Origin: Bacteroidales bacterium
GTDB taxonomy: Bacteria > Bacteroidota > Bacteroidia > Bacteroidales > UBA3824
Reading direction: 5' to 3'
Assembly (NCBI GenBank): GCA_016286055.1
Contig: JAEERW010000002.1
Coordinates: forward strand, 392,458 to 456,457
DNA length: 64,000 bases
Positions 22,808 to 31,085 of this stretch are shown one piece after another (position 1 is the stretch's first letter; each line of letters starts with the position of its first letter). Position numbers and translations under genes: made by a program. Under the pieces are notes generated by a model that worked only from the letters and a program-made list of their open reading frames with translations, had not been told where the DNA came from and ran no database searches.

Positions 22808-22839
22808 GGTTTAGCATCCGTGCGCACGGATACTAAACC
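22808..22839 (-). promoter_or_regulatory. rplL-rpoB intergenic attenuator-like hairpin
   Basis: Read on the minus strand this is a 32-nt near-perfect self-complementary element: two 16-nt arms, with one T-G wobble the only departure from Watson-Crick pairing, directly followed by TTTTT. It lies after the rplL stop and 55 bp before the rpoB start. Partial termination or RNA processing between ribosomal-protein and RNA-polymerase genes is known at the same place in other bacteria; here it is inferred. Confidence 0.7.
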
Positions 22840-22867
22840 AAAACTCTCTGTAAGAGTATGTTGTTCG

Positions 22868-23248
22868 CTACTTGAGTTCTACTTCGGCACCAGCCTCTAC
22901 CAATTTAGCTTTGATAGATTCGGCTTCCTCTTTAGAAGCTTTCTCTTTAACAGGCTTCGGAGCGGCGTCAACGAGGTCTTTTGCCTCTTTCAAGCCAAGG
23001 CCTGCAAGTTCTTTAACTAATTTAACGATCTGCAATTTGTTAGCGCCAGCTGATTTGAGGATAACGTCAAATTCAGTCTGTTCTGCTGCTGCGGGAGCAG
23101 CTGCGCCACCGGCTGCGGGACCAGCTACTGCAACAGCTGCGGCTGCGGGCTCGATACCGTATTTCTCTTTGAATATGTTTGCAAGTTCGCTAACTTCTTT
23201 AACAGTCAAGTTTACTAATTGTTCTGCTAATTCTTCCAAATTTGCCAT
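22868..23248 (-). CDS. rplL: 50S ribosomal protein L7/L12
   Basis: This 126-aa stalk protein has the N-terminal dimerisation helices, an Ala/Gly/Pro-rich hinge (about 38-57) and the conserved C-terminal factor-binding domain ([24 protein letters not shown] sequence; here [20 protein letters not shown]). It recruits and activates translational GTPases such as the EF-Tu encoded upstream in the same operon. It lies 36 bp after rplJ. Confidence 0.98.
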   Translation of the reverse strand: MANLEELAEQLVNLTVKEVSELANIFKEKYGIEPAAAAVAVAGPAAGGAAAPAAAEQTEFDVILKSAGANKLQIVKLVKELAGLGLKEAKDLVDAAPKPVKEKASKEEAESIKAKLVEAGAEVELK

Positions 23249-23284
23249 TTTGTATAGTTTTTAAATTGTTTTTAAATTTAGTTA

Positions 23285-23812
23285 TTAGTTTGCTCTCTCT
23301 TCGAGAGCCTTTACCAAGCCCGTAAGCTTGTTCTGTCCCGACTGCAAGCACGAAATAACGTTCTTGATCGGAGACTGTAACAGCATAATGATATCGCCGA
23401 GAAGTTCTTCCTTCGACTTGATAGAAGCCAAAGTTGAAAGTTGGTTGTCGCCAACATATACACTTTCTTGGACGTATGCGGCTTTGAGAATCGGCTTTTC
23501 GCCGTTTTTGCGCAGTTCCTTAATCATCTGAGCGGGGGCATTGGCCGTCTCGCTAAACATGATGCAGGTGTTTTGCTTGAGGAGCGGAAGGAGCTCGTCG
23601 AGACTTCCGTTCTTGTTGCTCTTCTCGAAGGCTTTTTTGAGGAGGGTGTTTTTAACAACCTGAAGTTTTACCTTCTTGTCGAAACAAGCCTTACGCAACT
23701 TGTAGGTGTCTGCCGCGTTGAGGTCGGAAATATCGGCCAAGTAGAAGTTTGACGAGTTGTCAATGGCTTCTGTAAGCGAATCAATTATGGAACCTTTTTG
23801 AATCTTTTTCAT
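23285..23812 (-). CDS. rplJ: 50S ribosomal protein L10
   Basis: This 175-aa protein anchors the L7/L12 stalk to 23S rRNA. The N-terminal RNA-binding domain contains the KLRKAC/KNTLLKKAFE segment, and the C-terminal helix for L12 dimers is present. It lies 24 bp after rplA. In other bacteria the L10-L12 complex represses its own mRNA; no specific operator could be identified by eye here. Confidence 0.97.
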   Translation of the reverse strand: MKKIQKGSIIDSLTEAIDNSSNFYLADISDLNAADTYKLRKACFDKKVKLQVVKNTLLKKAFEKSNKNGSLDELLPLLKQNTCIMFSETANAPAQMIKELRKNGEKPILKAAYVQESVYVGDNQLSTLASIKSKEELLGDIIMLLQSPIKNVISCLQSGQNKLTGLVKALEERAN

Positions 23813-23836
23813 TTTTAATCTGCTTTAATTATGGCC

Positions 23837-24529
23837 TTACTCGATAGATTTAGGATCAACTTCGATACTGGGCGACATTGTTCCGCTTACGAAGACGCTC
23901 TTAACGTATGTGCCTTTTGAGGCGGCGGGTTTCAACTTGATAACGGTGCGAAGGAATTCACGTGCGTTTTCATAGAGTTTTTCACCCTCGAAAGAGGCTT
24001 TTCCTACGGGACAGTGAATGATGCCGTATTTGTCTACCTTAAAGTCTATCTTTCCGAGTTTTACTTCTTTTACTGCCTGTGCAATATCCATTGTAACAGT
24101 ACCTGTCTTGGGGTTAGGCATAAGTCCGCGGGGACCAAGTATTCTACCTAACTTGCCGACTTTGCCCATGCACGAAGGCATAGTGATGATAACATCAACA
24201 TCGGTCCAACCACCGGAAATCTTGGTGATATAGTCATCAAGTCCTACGTAGTCGGCTCCGGCAGCCTTGGCCTCATCCTCCTTGTCGGGAGTGCAGAGTA
24301 CCAATACCTTCTTGTCTTTACCGGTACCGTTAGGAAGAGTAACAACGCCTCTAACCATCTGGTTGGCCTTTTTGGGGTCAACGCCAAGGCGAATATCAAC
24401 GTCTACCGACGAGTCGAATTTGGTAGAAACCAAGGTCTTTACCAATTCGCAAGCGTCTTTGAGCTGATACTGCTTGCCTTCTTCGATTTTGCCCAGCGCA
24501 GCTTTATAATTTTTACTTACTTTTCCCAT
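23837..24529 (-). CDS. rplA: 50S ribosomal protein L1
   Basis: This 230-aa protein of the L1 stalk is full length, with the conserved [29 protein letters not shown] segment that contacts 23S rRNA. It lies 14 bp after rplK. L1 is the autogenous regulator of rplK-rplA in several bacteria. The 105-bp leader before rplK (24991-25095) is where its mRNA site would be, but I saw no clear copy of it. Confidence 0.98.
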   Translation of the reverse strand: MGKVSKNYKAALGKIEEGKQYQLKDACELVKTLVSTKFDSSVDVDIRLGVDPKKANQMVRGVVTLPNGTGKDKKVLVLCTPDKEDEAKAAGADYVGLDDYITKISGGWTDVDVIITMPSCMGKVGKLGRILGPRGLMPNPKTGTVTMDIAQAVKEVKLGKIDFKVDKYGIIHCPVGKASFEGEKLYENAREFLRTVIKLKPAASKGTYVKSVFVSGTMSPSIEVDPKSIE

Positions 24530-24543
24530 TTCGATTTTGTTTT

Positions 24544-24990
24544 TTATTGTTTATCAAAAGGTGACGGGCCGCTGATTGTGATGCCCATGCTCTTGGCTGT
24601 GCCTGCAACCATCTTCATTGCCGACTCTACTGTAAAGCAGTTGAGATCGGGAAGTTTGTCTTCGGCAATCTGCTTGATCTGGTCCCAAGTAACTGAGGCT
24701 ACTTTCTTTCTGTTCGGCTCTGCCGATCCAGATTTGATTTTGGCAAGTTCTTTCAACTGCGCACCGGCGGGGGATGTTTTTAATACAAAGTCAAACGATT
24801 TATCGCTGTAAACGGTAATAAGCACGGGAATTACCTTTCCGGGCTTGTCTTTTGTTTTAGCGTTAAACTGCTTGCAGAACTCCATAATGTTAACACCCTT
24901 GGAGCCAAGCGCGGGACCAATCGGTGGCGAGGGATTTGCCGCACCGCCTTTGATTTCCAATTTAACAAAACCGGTTATTTCTTTAGCCAT
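24544..24990 (-). CDS. rplK: 50S ribosomal protein L11
   Basis: This 148-aa protein binds the GTPase-associated centre of 23S rRNA. The N-terminal proline-rich segment ([20 protein letters not shown]) and the C-terminal RNA-binding domain ([10 protein letters not shown]) are intact. It is the first gene after a 105-bp gap following nusG, the largest gap in this part of the operon apart from the rplL-rpoB space. Confidence 0.98.
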   Translation of the reverse strand: MAKEITGFVKLEIKGGAANPSPPIGPALGSKGVNIMEFCKQFNAKTKDKPGKVIPVLITVYSDKSFDFVLKTSPAGAQLKELAKIKSGSAEPNRKKVASVTWDQIKQIAEDKLPDLNCFTVESAMKMVAGTAKSMGITISGPSPFDKQ

Positions 24991-25095
24991 TTTGTTTGTT
25001 CTTAATAATGTTTGTATATCTAAAAAACTATTGTCCGGACTTTGGAAGCTTTTTTATTTTGAGAGGATAAAATATAGTCTCGGATTTCTAGTCGT

Positions 25096-25671
25096 TTATT
25101 CTTTTAGTTTTTCTACCTGTACGAAACTGAGCTCAAGCGGGGTTTTACGTCCGAAGATTTTCACCATCACTTTCAGTTTCTTCTTTTCTTCGTTGATGTC
25201 TTCAATTATACCTATAAATGTGTTGAACGGACCGTCAATCACTTTGACATTCTCTCCTATTTCGTAAGGAGTGTCCATTGCAGCGCTATCTTCCGACATT
25301 TCGTCTACTTTGCCAAGAATACGGTTTACTTCGGCTTCGCGAATAGGCAGTGGTGTGCCGCCCTTAGATTCGCCCAAGAATCCTAAACCTCCTGGTATGT
25401 TACGCAAAATACCCGTTACTTGTTGGGTTAGTAAACACTCAACAAGCACGTAGCCCGGAAAGAAAGAACGCTCTTTGCTGTACTTTTTTCCGTTGCGTAC
25501 CTGATACACCTTTTCGCTGGGTATCAGTACCTGAAATATATAGTCGCCCAAATTAAGGTTCTGGATTTCATTTTCGATGTACTCCTTTACCTTTTTTTCT
25601 TGTCCACTAATAGCCCTAAGAACATACCATCTTTTTTCCTTGGGGCGTTCAATGATTTCCGATTCTTTCAT
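25096..25671 (-). CDS. nusG: Transcription termination/antitermination factor NusG
   Basis: This 191-aa protein has the N-terminal NGN domain (KRWYVLRAISGQEKKVKEYIENEI, then FFPGYVLVE) and a C-terminal KOW domain (GENVKVIDGPFNTFIGIIEDIN). It couples RNA polymerase with Rho or the ribosome. It lies 25 bp after secE. The short linker and the size match canonical NusG rather than the specialised NusG-like UpxY/LoaP regulators of capsule clusters. Confidence 0.97.
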   Translation of the reverse strand: MKESEIIERPKEKRWYVLRAISGQEKKVKEYIENEIQNLNLGDYIFQVLIPSEKVYQVRNGKKYSKERSFFPGYVLVECLLTQQVTGILRNIPGGLGFLGESKGGTPLPIREAEVNRILGKVDEMSEDSAAMDTPYEIGENVKVIDGPFNTFIGIIEDINEEKKKLKVMVKIFGRKTPLELSFVQVEKLKE

Positions 25672-25696
25672 TTGGCTATCTGTCGGTGAGAGTTAG

Positions 25697-25903
25697 TTAT
25701 TTAGTTGATTTAAATAAACCGTATATCATCTCCATTATAGACTTCAATGATATGTCCATAAGGAACACTACGATTGCTATAATAAAAGTTGCCACCATTA
25801 CGATAACCGCGCTATTTTGCACATCGGTCCATGTTGGCCATGATACTTTGTTGACCAATTCGTCGTAGGTGCTTTGGAGGTATGTCTTGATTTTTGTAAA
25901 CAT
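25697..25903 (-). CDS. secE: Preprotein translocase subunit SecE
   Basis: This 68-aa single-span SecE has the amphipathic helix with the conserved VSWPTW motif, followed by one transmembrane helix (about 32-55). It stabilises SecY in the inner-membrane translocon. The start codon lies 16 bp after the 3' end of tRNA-Trp, so tRNA processing must occur just upstream of its initiation region. Confidence 0.96.
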   Translation of the reverse strand: MFTKIKTYLQSTYDELVNKVSWPTWTDVQNSAVIVMVATFIIAIVVFLMDISLKSIMEMIYGLFKSTK

Positions 25904-25919
25904 CTTTTCACTTATTTAG

Positions 25920-25992
25920 CACGGGTAGAGAGGCTCGAACTCCCGACACCTGGTTTTGGAGACCAGTGCTCTACCAACTGAGCTACACCCGT
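25920..25992 (-). tRNA. tRNA-Trp (CCA anticodon)
   Basis: This 73-nt cloverleaf has acceptor ACGGGTG pairing with the 3' arm, anticodon stem CTGGT/ACCAG with loop CTCCAAA (CCA), and a GTTCGAG T-loop. The 3' CCA is not encoded. It lies between tuf and secE on the minus strand, inside the super-operon. Confidence 0.97.
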
Positions 25993-26048
25993 ATAAAAGG
26001 GAAGGGAAAAATCCCTCCCCTAATTTTCGCTATGGTAAATATATAATC

Positions 26049-27239
26049 CTATTCGATGATTTTACCAATCTGTCCTGAACCTACTGTACGTCCACCTTCG
26101 CGGATAGCGAAACGGAGACCTTCGTTCAATGCTACAGGGTAGATCAAGGTAACAGTGATGTTAACGTGGTCACCAGGCATTACCATCTCTACGCCTTCGG
26201 GAAGCATGATTTCACCAGTAACGTCGAGTGTACGGAGGTAGAACTGAGGACGGTAGTGATTGTGGAAAGGAGTGTGACGTCCACCTTCTTCTTTCTTCAA
26301 TACGTAGATCTCAGCAGAGAATTTGGTGTGAGGAGTGATTGAACCGGGTTTTGCGATAACCATACCTCTCTTGAGTTGTTCTTTTTCAATACCACGGAGG
26401 AGGAGACCAGCGTTGTCACCAGCTTCACCTTTGTCGAGGAGTTTGCGGAACATTTCGATACCAGTTACAACCGATTTCATAGGAGCGTCGTTTGTAAGAC
26501 CAACGATTTCAACGGGATCGTTGAGGTTGATGATACCAGCCTCGATACGACCAGTAGCAACAGTACCACGACCAGTGATCGAGAATACGTCCTCAACAGG
26601 CATCAAGAAAGGTTTGTCAACGTCGCGTGTAGGCTGGGGAATGTATGTATCAACAGCGTCCATAAGTTCCATTATTTTCTCTTCCCACTTAGGTTCGCCG
26701 TTAAGAGCGCCGAGAGCCGAGCCACGGATGATAGGAGTATTGTCGCCATCGTAATCGTAAGACGAGAGAAGTTCGCGGAGCTCCATTTCAACGAGGTCGA
26801 GAAGTTCGGGGTCGTCAACCATATCGCATTTGTTCATGAAAACAACGATCTTGGGCACGTTTACCTGACGAGCGAGAAGGATGTGCTCGCGAGTCTGGGG
26901 CATAGGACCGTCGGTAGCTGCACAAACGAGGATTGCACCGTCCATCTGGGCTGCACCAGTAACCATGTTCTTAACGTAGTCGGCGTGGCCAGGGCAGTCA
27001 ACGTGTGCGTAGTGACGCTTGGCTGTCTGATACTCTACGTGAGCGGTGTTGATGGTTATACCACGCTCTTTTTCTTCGGGAGCGTTGTCAATTGAATCGA
27101 AGCTTCTTACTTCTGAAAGACCTTTTTTTGCTAATACTGTAGTGATAGCGGCTGTCAAAGTTGTCTTGCCGTGGTCAACGTGGCCGATTGTACCGATGTT
27201 AACGTGCGGTTTCGACCTATCGAATTGTTCTTTTGCCAT
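26049..27239 (-). CDS. tuf: Elongation factor Tu
   Basis: This 396-aa EF-Tu has all GTPase motifs: GHVDHGKTT (G1), the effector Thr in [14 protein letters not shown] (G3) and NKCD (G4), with domains 2 and 3 complete. It brings aminoacyl-tRNA to the ribosome. It follows the tRNA-Thr(GGU) gene by 90 bp and precedes tRNA-Trp by 56 bp. This is the only tuf copy in the window. The residues of the kirromycin-type site were not examined. Confidence 0.99.
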   Translation of the reverse strand: MAKEQFDRSKPHVNIGTIGHVDHGKTTLTAAITTVLAKKGLSEVRSFDSIDNAPEEKERGITINTAHVEYQTAKRHYAHVDCPGHADYVKNMVTGAAQMDGAILVCAATDGPMPQTREHILLARQVNVPKIVVFMNKCDMVDDPELLDLVEMELRELLSSYDYDGDNTPIIRGSALGALNGEPKWEEKIMELMDAVDTYIPQPTRDVDKPFLMPVEDVFSITGRGTVATGRIEAGIINLNDPVEIVGLTNDAPMKSVVTGIEMFRKLLDKGEAGDNAGLLLRGIEKEQLKRGMVIAKPGSITPHTKFSAEIYVLKKEEGGRHTPFHNHYRPQFYLRTLDVTGEIMLPEGVEMVMPGDHVNITVTLIYPVALNEGLRFAIREGGRTVGSGQIGKIIE

Positions 27240-27329
27240 GGTAAATAAATATTTGTTGGTAAAAAATGTTTTATATTTTACTTGTTAATACATTTAATGC
27301 ACACCCATAAGGCATGCAAAAAAAATTTG

Positions 27330-27401
<72 letters not shown>

Positions 27402-27415
27402 TAATGTTGATAACG

Positions 27416-27488
27416 AGCGGGAAACGAGGCTCGAACCCGCGACCTACAGCTTGGAAGGCTGTCGCTCTACCAACTGAGCTATTCCCGC
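27416..27488 (-). tRNA. tRNA-Gly (UCC anticodon)
   Basis: This 73-nt cloverleaf has acceptor GCGGGAA, anticodon stem ACAGC/GCTGT with loop CTTCCAA (TCC), and T-loop GTTCGAGC. CCA is not encoded. It is in the position of E. coli glyT. Confidence 0.97.
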
Positions 27489-27498
27489 TTAATATTTG

Positions 27499-27580
27499 TG
27501 GGGAGTGATGGATTCGAACCACCGAAGGCGTAGCCAGCAGATTTACAGTCTGTCCCATTTGACCGCTCTGGAAACTCCCC
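27499..27580 (-). tRNA. tRNA-Tyr (GUA anticodon)
   Basis: This 82-nt class II tRNA has acceptor GGGGAGT, anticodon stem CAGA/TCTG with loop centred on GTA, and a long variable arm. CCA is not encoded. It is in the position of E. coli tyrU. Confidence 0.96.
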
Positions 27581-27599
27581 ATTGCAATATCGTGTTGCG

Positions 27600-27673
27600 A
27601 GCCGGTGGAGGGATTCGAACCCCCGACCAGCTGATTACAAATCAGCTGCTCTGGCCAACTGAGCTACACCGGC
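27600..27673 (-). tRNA. tRNA-Thr (UGU anticodon)
   Basis: This 74-nt cloverleaf has acceptor GCCGGTG, anticodon stem GCTGA/TCAGC with loop TTTGTAA (TGT), and a regular T-arm. CCA is not encoded. It is the first tRNA after the promoter at 27730-27760, in the position of E. coli thrU. Confidence 0.97.
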
Positions 27674-27729
27674 AAACGAATAATCTTTTTAGAGATCGTC
27701 GTCAATAATATTTTTCATTTTTGACGGTG

Positions 27730-27760
27730 CAAAGGTACACTGATTTTTTATATCTCCAAA
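27730..27760 (-). promoter_or_regulatory. Promoter of the tRNA-tuf-secE-nusG-rpl-rpo operon
   Basis: TTTG (27757-27760) and TACCTTTG (27730-27737) are separated by 19 nt on the minus strand, a full match to the Bacteroidota consensus. It lies in the 111-bp gap between hpf and the first tRNA, about 50 nt before tRNA-Thr(UGU). Confidence 0.75.
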
Positions 27761-27784
27761 AAAATTATTCATTTTTTTTCTATT

Positions 27785-28084
27785 TTATTTTTGTTTTTCT
27801 TTCCGTTTTAACAGTTGGACGCGCAAAGCCTCTAAGCCAGTGTCAATTGCCTCTTCGAACGACTTGCATTTTTTTTCGGCGAAGATGGCGCTACCCGGCA
27901 CTTCGATGCGGATTTTGGCGGTCTTGCTGTCATAGTTTTTGCTTTGCGAACGCTCTAAGGACAAAAATACTTCTGCCTTGATGATGTCGTCGGCTACCTG
28001 GGAGAGCTTCGATACTTTTTCGGTGATGAATTCTTCCAACTTGCTGTCGGGGTTGAAGTGGATTGCTTCGATTTTTACGTTCAT
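27785..28084 (-). CDS. hpf: Ribosome hibernation-promoting factor, short form (HPF/YfiA family)
   Basis: This 99-aa protein of the HPF/RaiA family has the beta-alpha-beta-beta-beta-alpha core (MNVKIEAIHFNPDSKLEEFI to FEEAIDTGLEALRVQLLKRK), which binds the decoding centre of the 30S subunit in starved cells. It lacks the C-terminal dimerisation domain of long HPF. It lies 21 bp after the recombinase gene. The order rpsU-xer-hpf-tRNAs-tuf recurs in Bacteroidota. Confidence 0.9.
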   Translation of the reverse strand: MNVKIEAIHFNPDSKLEEFITEKVSKLSQVADDIIKAEVFLSLERSQSKNYDSKTAKIRIEVPGSAIFAEKKCKSFEEAIDTGLEALRVQLLKRKEKQK

Positions 28085-28105
28085 AATTTTTCCTCCTTAA
28101 CTATT

Positions 28106-28978
28106 TTACGCCCGGGGATGGGCTTGTTTGTAAATTTGGTTTAACTTATCGTAAGAGACGTGCGTGTAAACTTGCGTTGCCGTAAGGTTGGCATGTCCCA
28201 AGAGTTCTTTTATTGCATTGAGGTCGGCTCCGTTGTTGAGCATTGCCGTGGCAAAACTGTGCCTTATGGTGTGCGGGCTGCTACGGTGCACCGACAGTGT
28301 GAGTTCCAAGTAGCGGTGCACTATGTTGTACACCATCTTGGCGTATAGCGGACGGCCACGCTGTGTAGTAAATAGCGGCGACGATGCCTCGGTAATGTAT
28401 GGGCGCAGACGGCGGCACATGGTGTCGGTAAGGGGTATCTGCCGTGTTTTGCCACCTTTGCCATGCACGGTAAGGGTGCGGCGGTCGAAGTCGATGTCGC
28501 CACAGCGTAGCCCGATGAGCTCGGCAGAACGGATGCCTGTATCGTAAAATAATTCCAAGATCATACGGTCGCGCGGTCCGTCGGGATGGTTGGCGTAATA
28601 CTCGTCGTTGTCTAAGAGGTTCTGCATCTTATAGTCGGGCACAAATTCTGGCAAGGCTCGTTTGCGGCTGACGTTTTGAAGGCGCGATACAGGATTTGTT
28701 TTTATCACACCTTTATATAATAGATAACGATAGAAACTCCTCATCGACGAAATCTTCCGATTGATGCTTGCAGGCTCCACTCCTATGCGTTTAAGCTCCA
28801 CTATCCACGACCTAAGCTGCCGAGTTCCCGCCGTAATGAGGCTCACGGAAGGATCTAGCGTAGACAAATGCTTCGACAGTAAGTCGAGATCGGTGGTGTA
28901 GCCTTTTACTGTGTGGGGGCTGTACCGCCTCTGGTATTTTAGGTATCCTGCAAATTCGTCTATAATGGGTTCGTTCAT
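28106..28978 (-). CDS. Tyrosine recombinase, XerC/XerD type
   Basis: This 290-aa site-specific recombinase has an N-terminal SAM-like core-binding domain (about 4-90) and a C-terminal catalytic domain with the full set R150 (TGIRSAE), K174 or nearby (HGKGGKTR), H236-R239 (HTIRHS), H262 (LGHANL) and the nucleophile Y271 (VYTH). The length and the housekeeping location between rpsU and hpf indicate a chromosome-dimer resolving Xer enzyme rather than a mobile-element integrase. XerC and XerD cannot be told apart here without comparison. Confidence 0.92.
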   Translation of the reverse strand: MNEPIIDEFAGYLKYQRRYSPHTVKGYTTDLDLLSKHLSTLDPSVSLITAGTRQLRSWIVELKRIGVEPASINRKISSMRSFYRYLLYKGVIKTNPVSRLQNVSRKRALPEFVPDYKMQNLLDNDEYYANHPDGPRDRMILELFYDTGIRSAELIGLRCGDIDFDRRTLTVHGKGGKTRQIPLTDTMCRRLRPYITEASSPLFTTQRGRPLYAKMVYNIVHRYLELTLSVHRSSPHTIRHSFATAMLNNGADLNAIKELLGHANLTATQVYTHVSYDKLNQIYKQAHPRA

Positions 28979-29071
28979 ACTATACTATATATAAAAAAAG
29001 AAAACAAATGAACCTAAATTACTTTTTTCCAGTTCTTTAGGTTTATTTGTCTCTCTAAAGAAACCGATACT

Positions 29072-29102
29072 TAAAGATACGTAAAATATCGGTATTTGTC
29101 AA
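29072..29102 (-). promoter_or_regulatory. Possible promoter of the xer-hpf genes
   Basis: On the minus strand TTG (29100-29102) is followed after 20 nt by TATCTTTA (29072-29079), one mismatch from TAnnTTTG. It lies in the 143-bp gap after rpsU, about 95 nt before the recombinase ATG. The same leader contains an inverted repeat (ACCGATA/TATCGGT) around the -7 box. Confidence 0.45.
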
Positions 29103-29121
29103 GAAGAAAATGGATTTTTTT

Positions 29122-29319
29122 TTAAATATCTTCCTGTTCTCTCTGAAGTTGCTGAATGTAAATAGCTTTGAGAATCTGCTCTCTTCTTCTTACTGAGAAT
29201 TTTGTGAAAGCCTGACGCTCTCTGAGCTCTTTTACTACTCCTGTTTTCTCAAATTTTCTTTTGAACTTTTTGAGGGCGCGTTCAATGTTTTCTCCCTCTT
29301 TGATAGGTACTATGATCAT
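29122..29319 (-). CDS. rpsU: 30S ribosomal protein S21
   Basis: This 65-aa basic protein starts MIIVPIKEGENIERALKKFKRK, the S21 signature, and is followed by the RRREQILKAIYIQQ helix region. It contacts the 3' end of 16S rRNA. Bacteroidota S21 is thought to help sequester the anti-Shine-Dalgarno tail, in keeping with the near absence of Shine-Dalgarno sites upstream of genes in this window. It has its own -7 box at 29371-29378. Confidence 0.95.
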   Translation of the reverse strand: MIIVPIKEGENIERALKKFKRKFEKTGVVKELRERQAFTKFSVRRREQILKAIYIQQLQREQEDI

Positions 29320-29370
29320 ATCCTTTTAATAATTATTTATTTAAACGTTTAATTTTTCTAATTCAGGCTG

Positions 29371-29378
29371 CAAAGATA
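29371..29378 (-). promoter_or_regulatory. rpsU promoter -7 box
   Basis: TATCTTTG on the minus strand matches TAnnTTTG and lies 52 nt before the rpsU start. The -33 region is T-rich but has no exact TTG at 19-20 nt. Confidence 0.5.
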
Positions 29379-29477
29379 GCAAATGTTTTTATTGCGGAAA
29401 AATTTTTCGTATTTTTTTTTCAATGAATTTGTTAAATGTTTGAATATGTGCGAAATACCCTAGTGATAGATATGCCG

Positions 29478-31061
29478 TTACTCTTGGGTGCTATAAATGT
29501 GGACGGGGGGATTCTGGTTGCTCTTGTTGAAATACTCAATAACGCGGTCGCAGAGACTGGGTGTGATTTTGGTAACATAGGTGAGGTCGGGAAATATCTT
29601 TTGCACTTGTTGAGTTCGCTGCTGAATGTCATAGTCGCCATAGAAAAGCACAAAGCGCGGGAGGAGAGTGTCGCTTTTGCCGAGGAAATAATCGCGAGAG
29701 AAAAGCCGATGAACATCACCAATATTTTCGTAGCAGTTGACGATAGATGGATCTGGCTCTGGCTGAAGGTTGTAGGTGTATTGCACGAGCCGTCCACCAA
29801 AATAGAATGGCGGGAAACTCTTGGAGGATGTATTGCCTGAATCGTCTACAAAAATAGACTTGGTAGACTGACGATATTTTGACAAAAATAACATTGACTC
29901 AACCTGCGGACGGCGTATGTAAGCTGTGGAGGCTATCAGCAGTAGCGGCACGTTGATGATTACAAACGAGAGCACCACCCAGCGCGACAGGATTTTGTGC
30001 CGAGTGAAAAACAGCGAGTTACGTCTAAAATTGTATAATCCAGCCACTACAAGTATTAAATAAAATGGCAGGATGTTGAGCATAAATCGCTCTTGCTTAT
30101 ACGGTATGAGGCAATGCACTATTATATAGAAACATACAGGGAAAAAAATCATAAAGTATTTTTTCCACGAGCGCATAAAGCCATAGAATGCCACTGCTCC
30201 CCACGGGAATAGAAACATCAACACAAGTATGGATATATACATGTAGTAATTGCTAGAGCCAGTGGTTGAAAGTCGTCCCGATGCGATGGACTGCACGTAT
30301 TCGGTAATCATGTAGAACGGTTCGTGAAAGAGCAACGCCCCCAAAAGTCCCTCGAATGCCAGCACCGAAATCAAGGCGCCAAGCAGATAGTACAATGCTC
30401 GCTTGTGATTGCCACGAATAATCATACTAACAAAAACTCCGATGATAAACACTCCTGAATGGTAAGATATTGAGAATCCAATAGCCATAAGGAAGCCAGT
30501 AAAAAGGTCGTCGGAGAATTTGAATTTCGAAGGATTGTATTTTGCCAAACGATAGAAACCAGCCAAGAGAAGTATAGCGCTGACATTTTCGGCAAAGTTT
30601 CTCACGCTCACAAACGGCTGAATCCACAGCACCGCCACGCACAGCCCTACTGCCAATCCCACTTTACGTATCGAAAATAGCCTTGCTATTCTATAGCAGT
30701 AGTACACAGCCAACAGCGATGCCAGAGCATGCACTAATCTTATAATAAACATCTTGCTACGTGGGTCGAAGATTCCGAAAAATTCTCCCATAAATAGTGC
30801 GAACCAATTGACACCAAGATAAATGAGGCTGTAGCCGTGTTGGATGAAATTGTTGTCGCCGACGTAGAGGAATTCTGAAAGTGAGGTTTGCCTTGAAAGC
30901 AGCTGCTGGGCATTTTCCAAGTAGACGTAATGCTCATAGCCGAACGCTATGCCACGCGAAAAAAACACAGCCACCATACGAAACAAGAATGCTATCCAGA
31001 TGCACAATAGCAGGGTCTTTTTTTCCAATATGTATAGCAGCGTATGTTTGATGCGGTCCAT
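29478..31061 (-). CDS. GT-C fold membrane glycosyltransferase (GT22/PMT-like)
   Basis: This 527-aa polytopic protein has roughly 10-11 transmembrane helices. An acidic residue sits in the first periplasmic loop (GIAFGYEHYVYLENAQQLL), as in GT-C enzymes. The stretch HCLIPYKQERFMLNILPF matches the H-x-x-x-P-x-K-x-E-R-F pattern of GT22 mannosyltransferases. It would transfer a sugar from a polyprenyl-phosphate donor outside the inner membrane. It follows the MsbA-like exporter gene by 24 bp, so the pair may work on an exported glycolipid. The donor and acceptor are unknown. Confidence 0.72.
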   Translation of the reverse strand: MDRIKHTLLYILEKKTLLLCIWIAFLFRMVAVFFSRGIAFGYEHYVYLENAQQLLSRQTSLSEFLYVGDNNFIQHGYSLIYLGVNWFALFMGEFFGIFDPRSKMFIIRLVHALASLLAVYYCYRIARLFSIRKVGLAVGLCVAVLWIQPFVSVRNFAENVSAILLLAGFYRLAKYNPSKFKFSDDLFTGFLMAIGFSISYHSGVFIIGVFVSMIIRGNHKRALYYLLGALISVLAFEGLLGALLFHEPFYMITEYVQSIASGRLSTTGSSNYYMYISILVLMFLFPWGAVAFYGFMRSWKKYFMIFFPVCFYIIVHCLIPYKQERFMLNILPFYLILVVAGLYNFRRNSLFFTRHKILSRWVVLSFVIINVPLLLIASTAYIRRPQVESMLFLSKYRQSTKSIFVDDSGNTSSKSFPPFYFGGRLVQYTYNLQPEPDPSIVNCYENIGDVHRLFSRDYFLGKSDTLLPRFVLFYGDYDIQQRTQQVQKIFPDLTYVTKITPSLCDRVIEYFNKSNQNPPVHIYSTQE

Positions 31062-31085
31062 AATTACTAATATATATAAGGGGCG

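Noticed and set aside
22872..23264. 130-codon open frame antisense to rplL
   Set aside because: The opposite strand encodes an unmistakable L7/L12; the Ala/Gly-rich hinge creates an open antisense frame.
24991..25095. L1 autoregulatory site in the rplK leader
   Set aside because: The location is right but I could not find a recognisable L1-binding structure by eye; a covariance search would be needed.
28106..28978. Tyrosine recombinase as sign of an integrated mobile element next to tRNA genes
   Set aside because: Its place between rpsU and hpf is a conserved housekeeping order, no attachment-site duplication was found at the tRNA 3' ends, and there are no phage or plasmid genes nearby.
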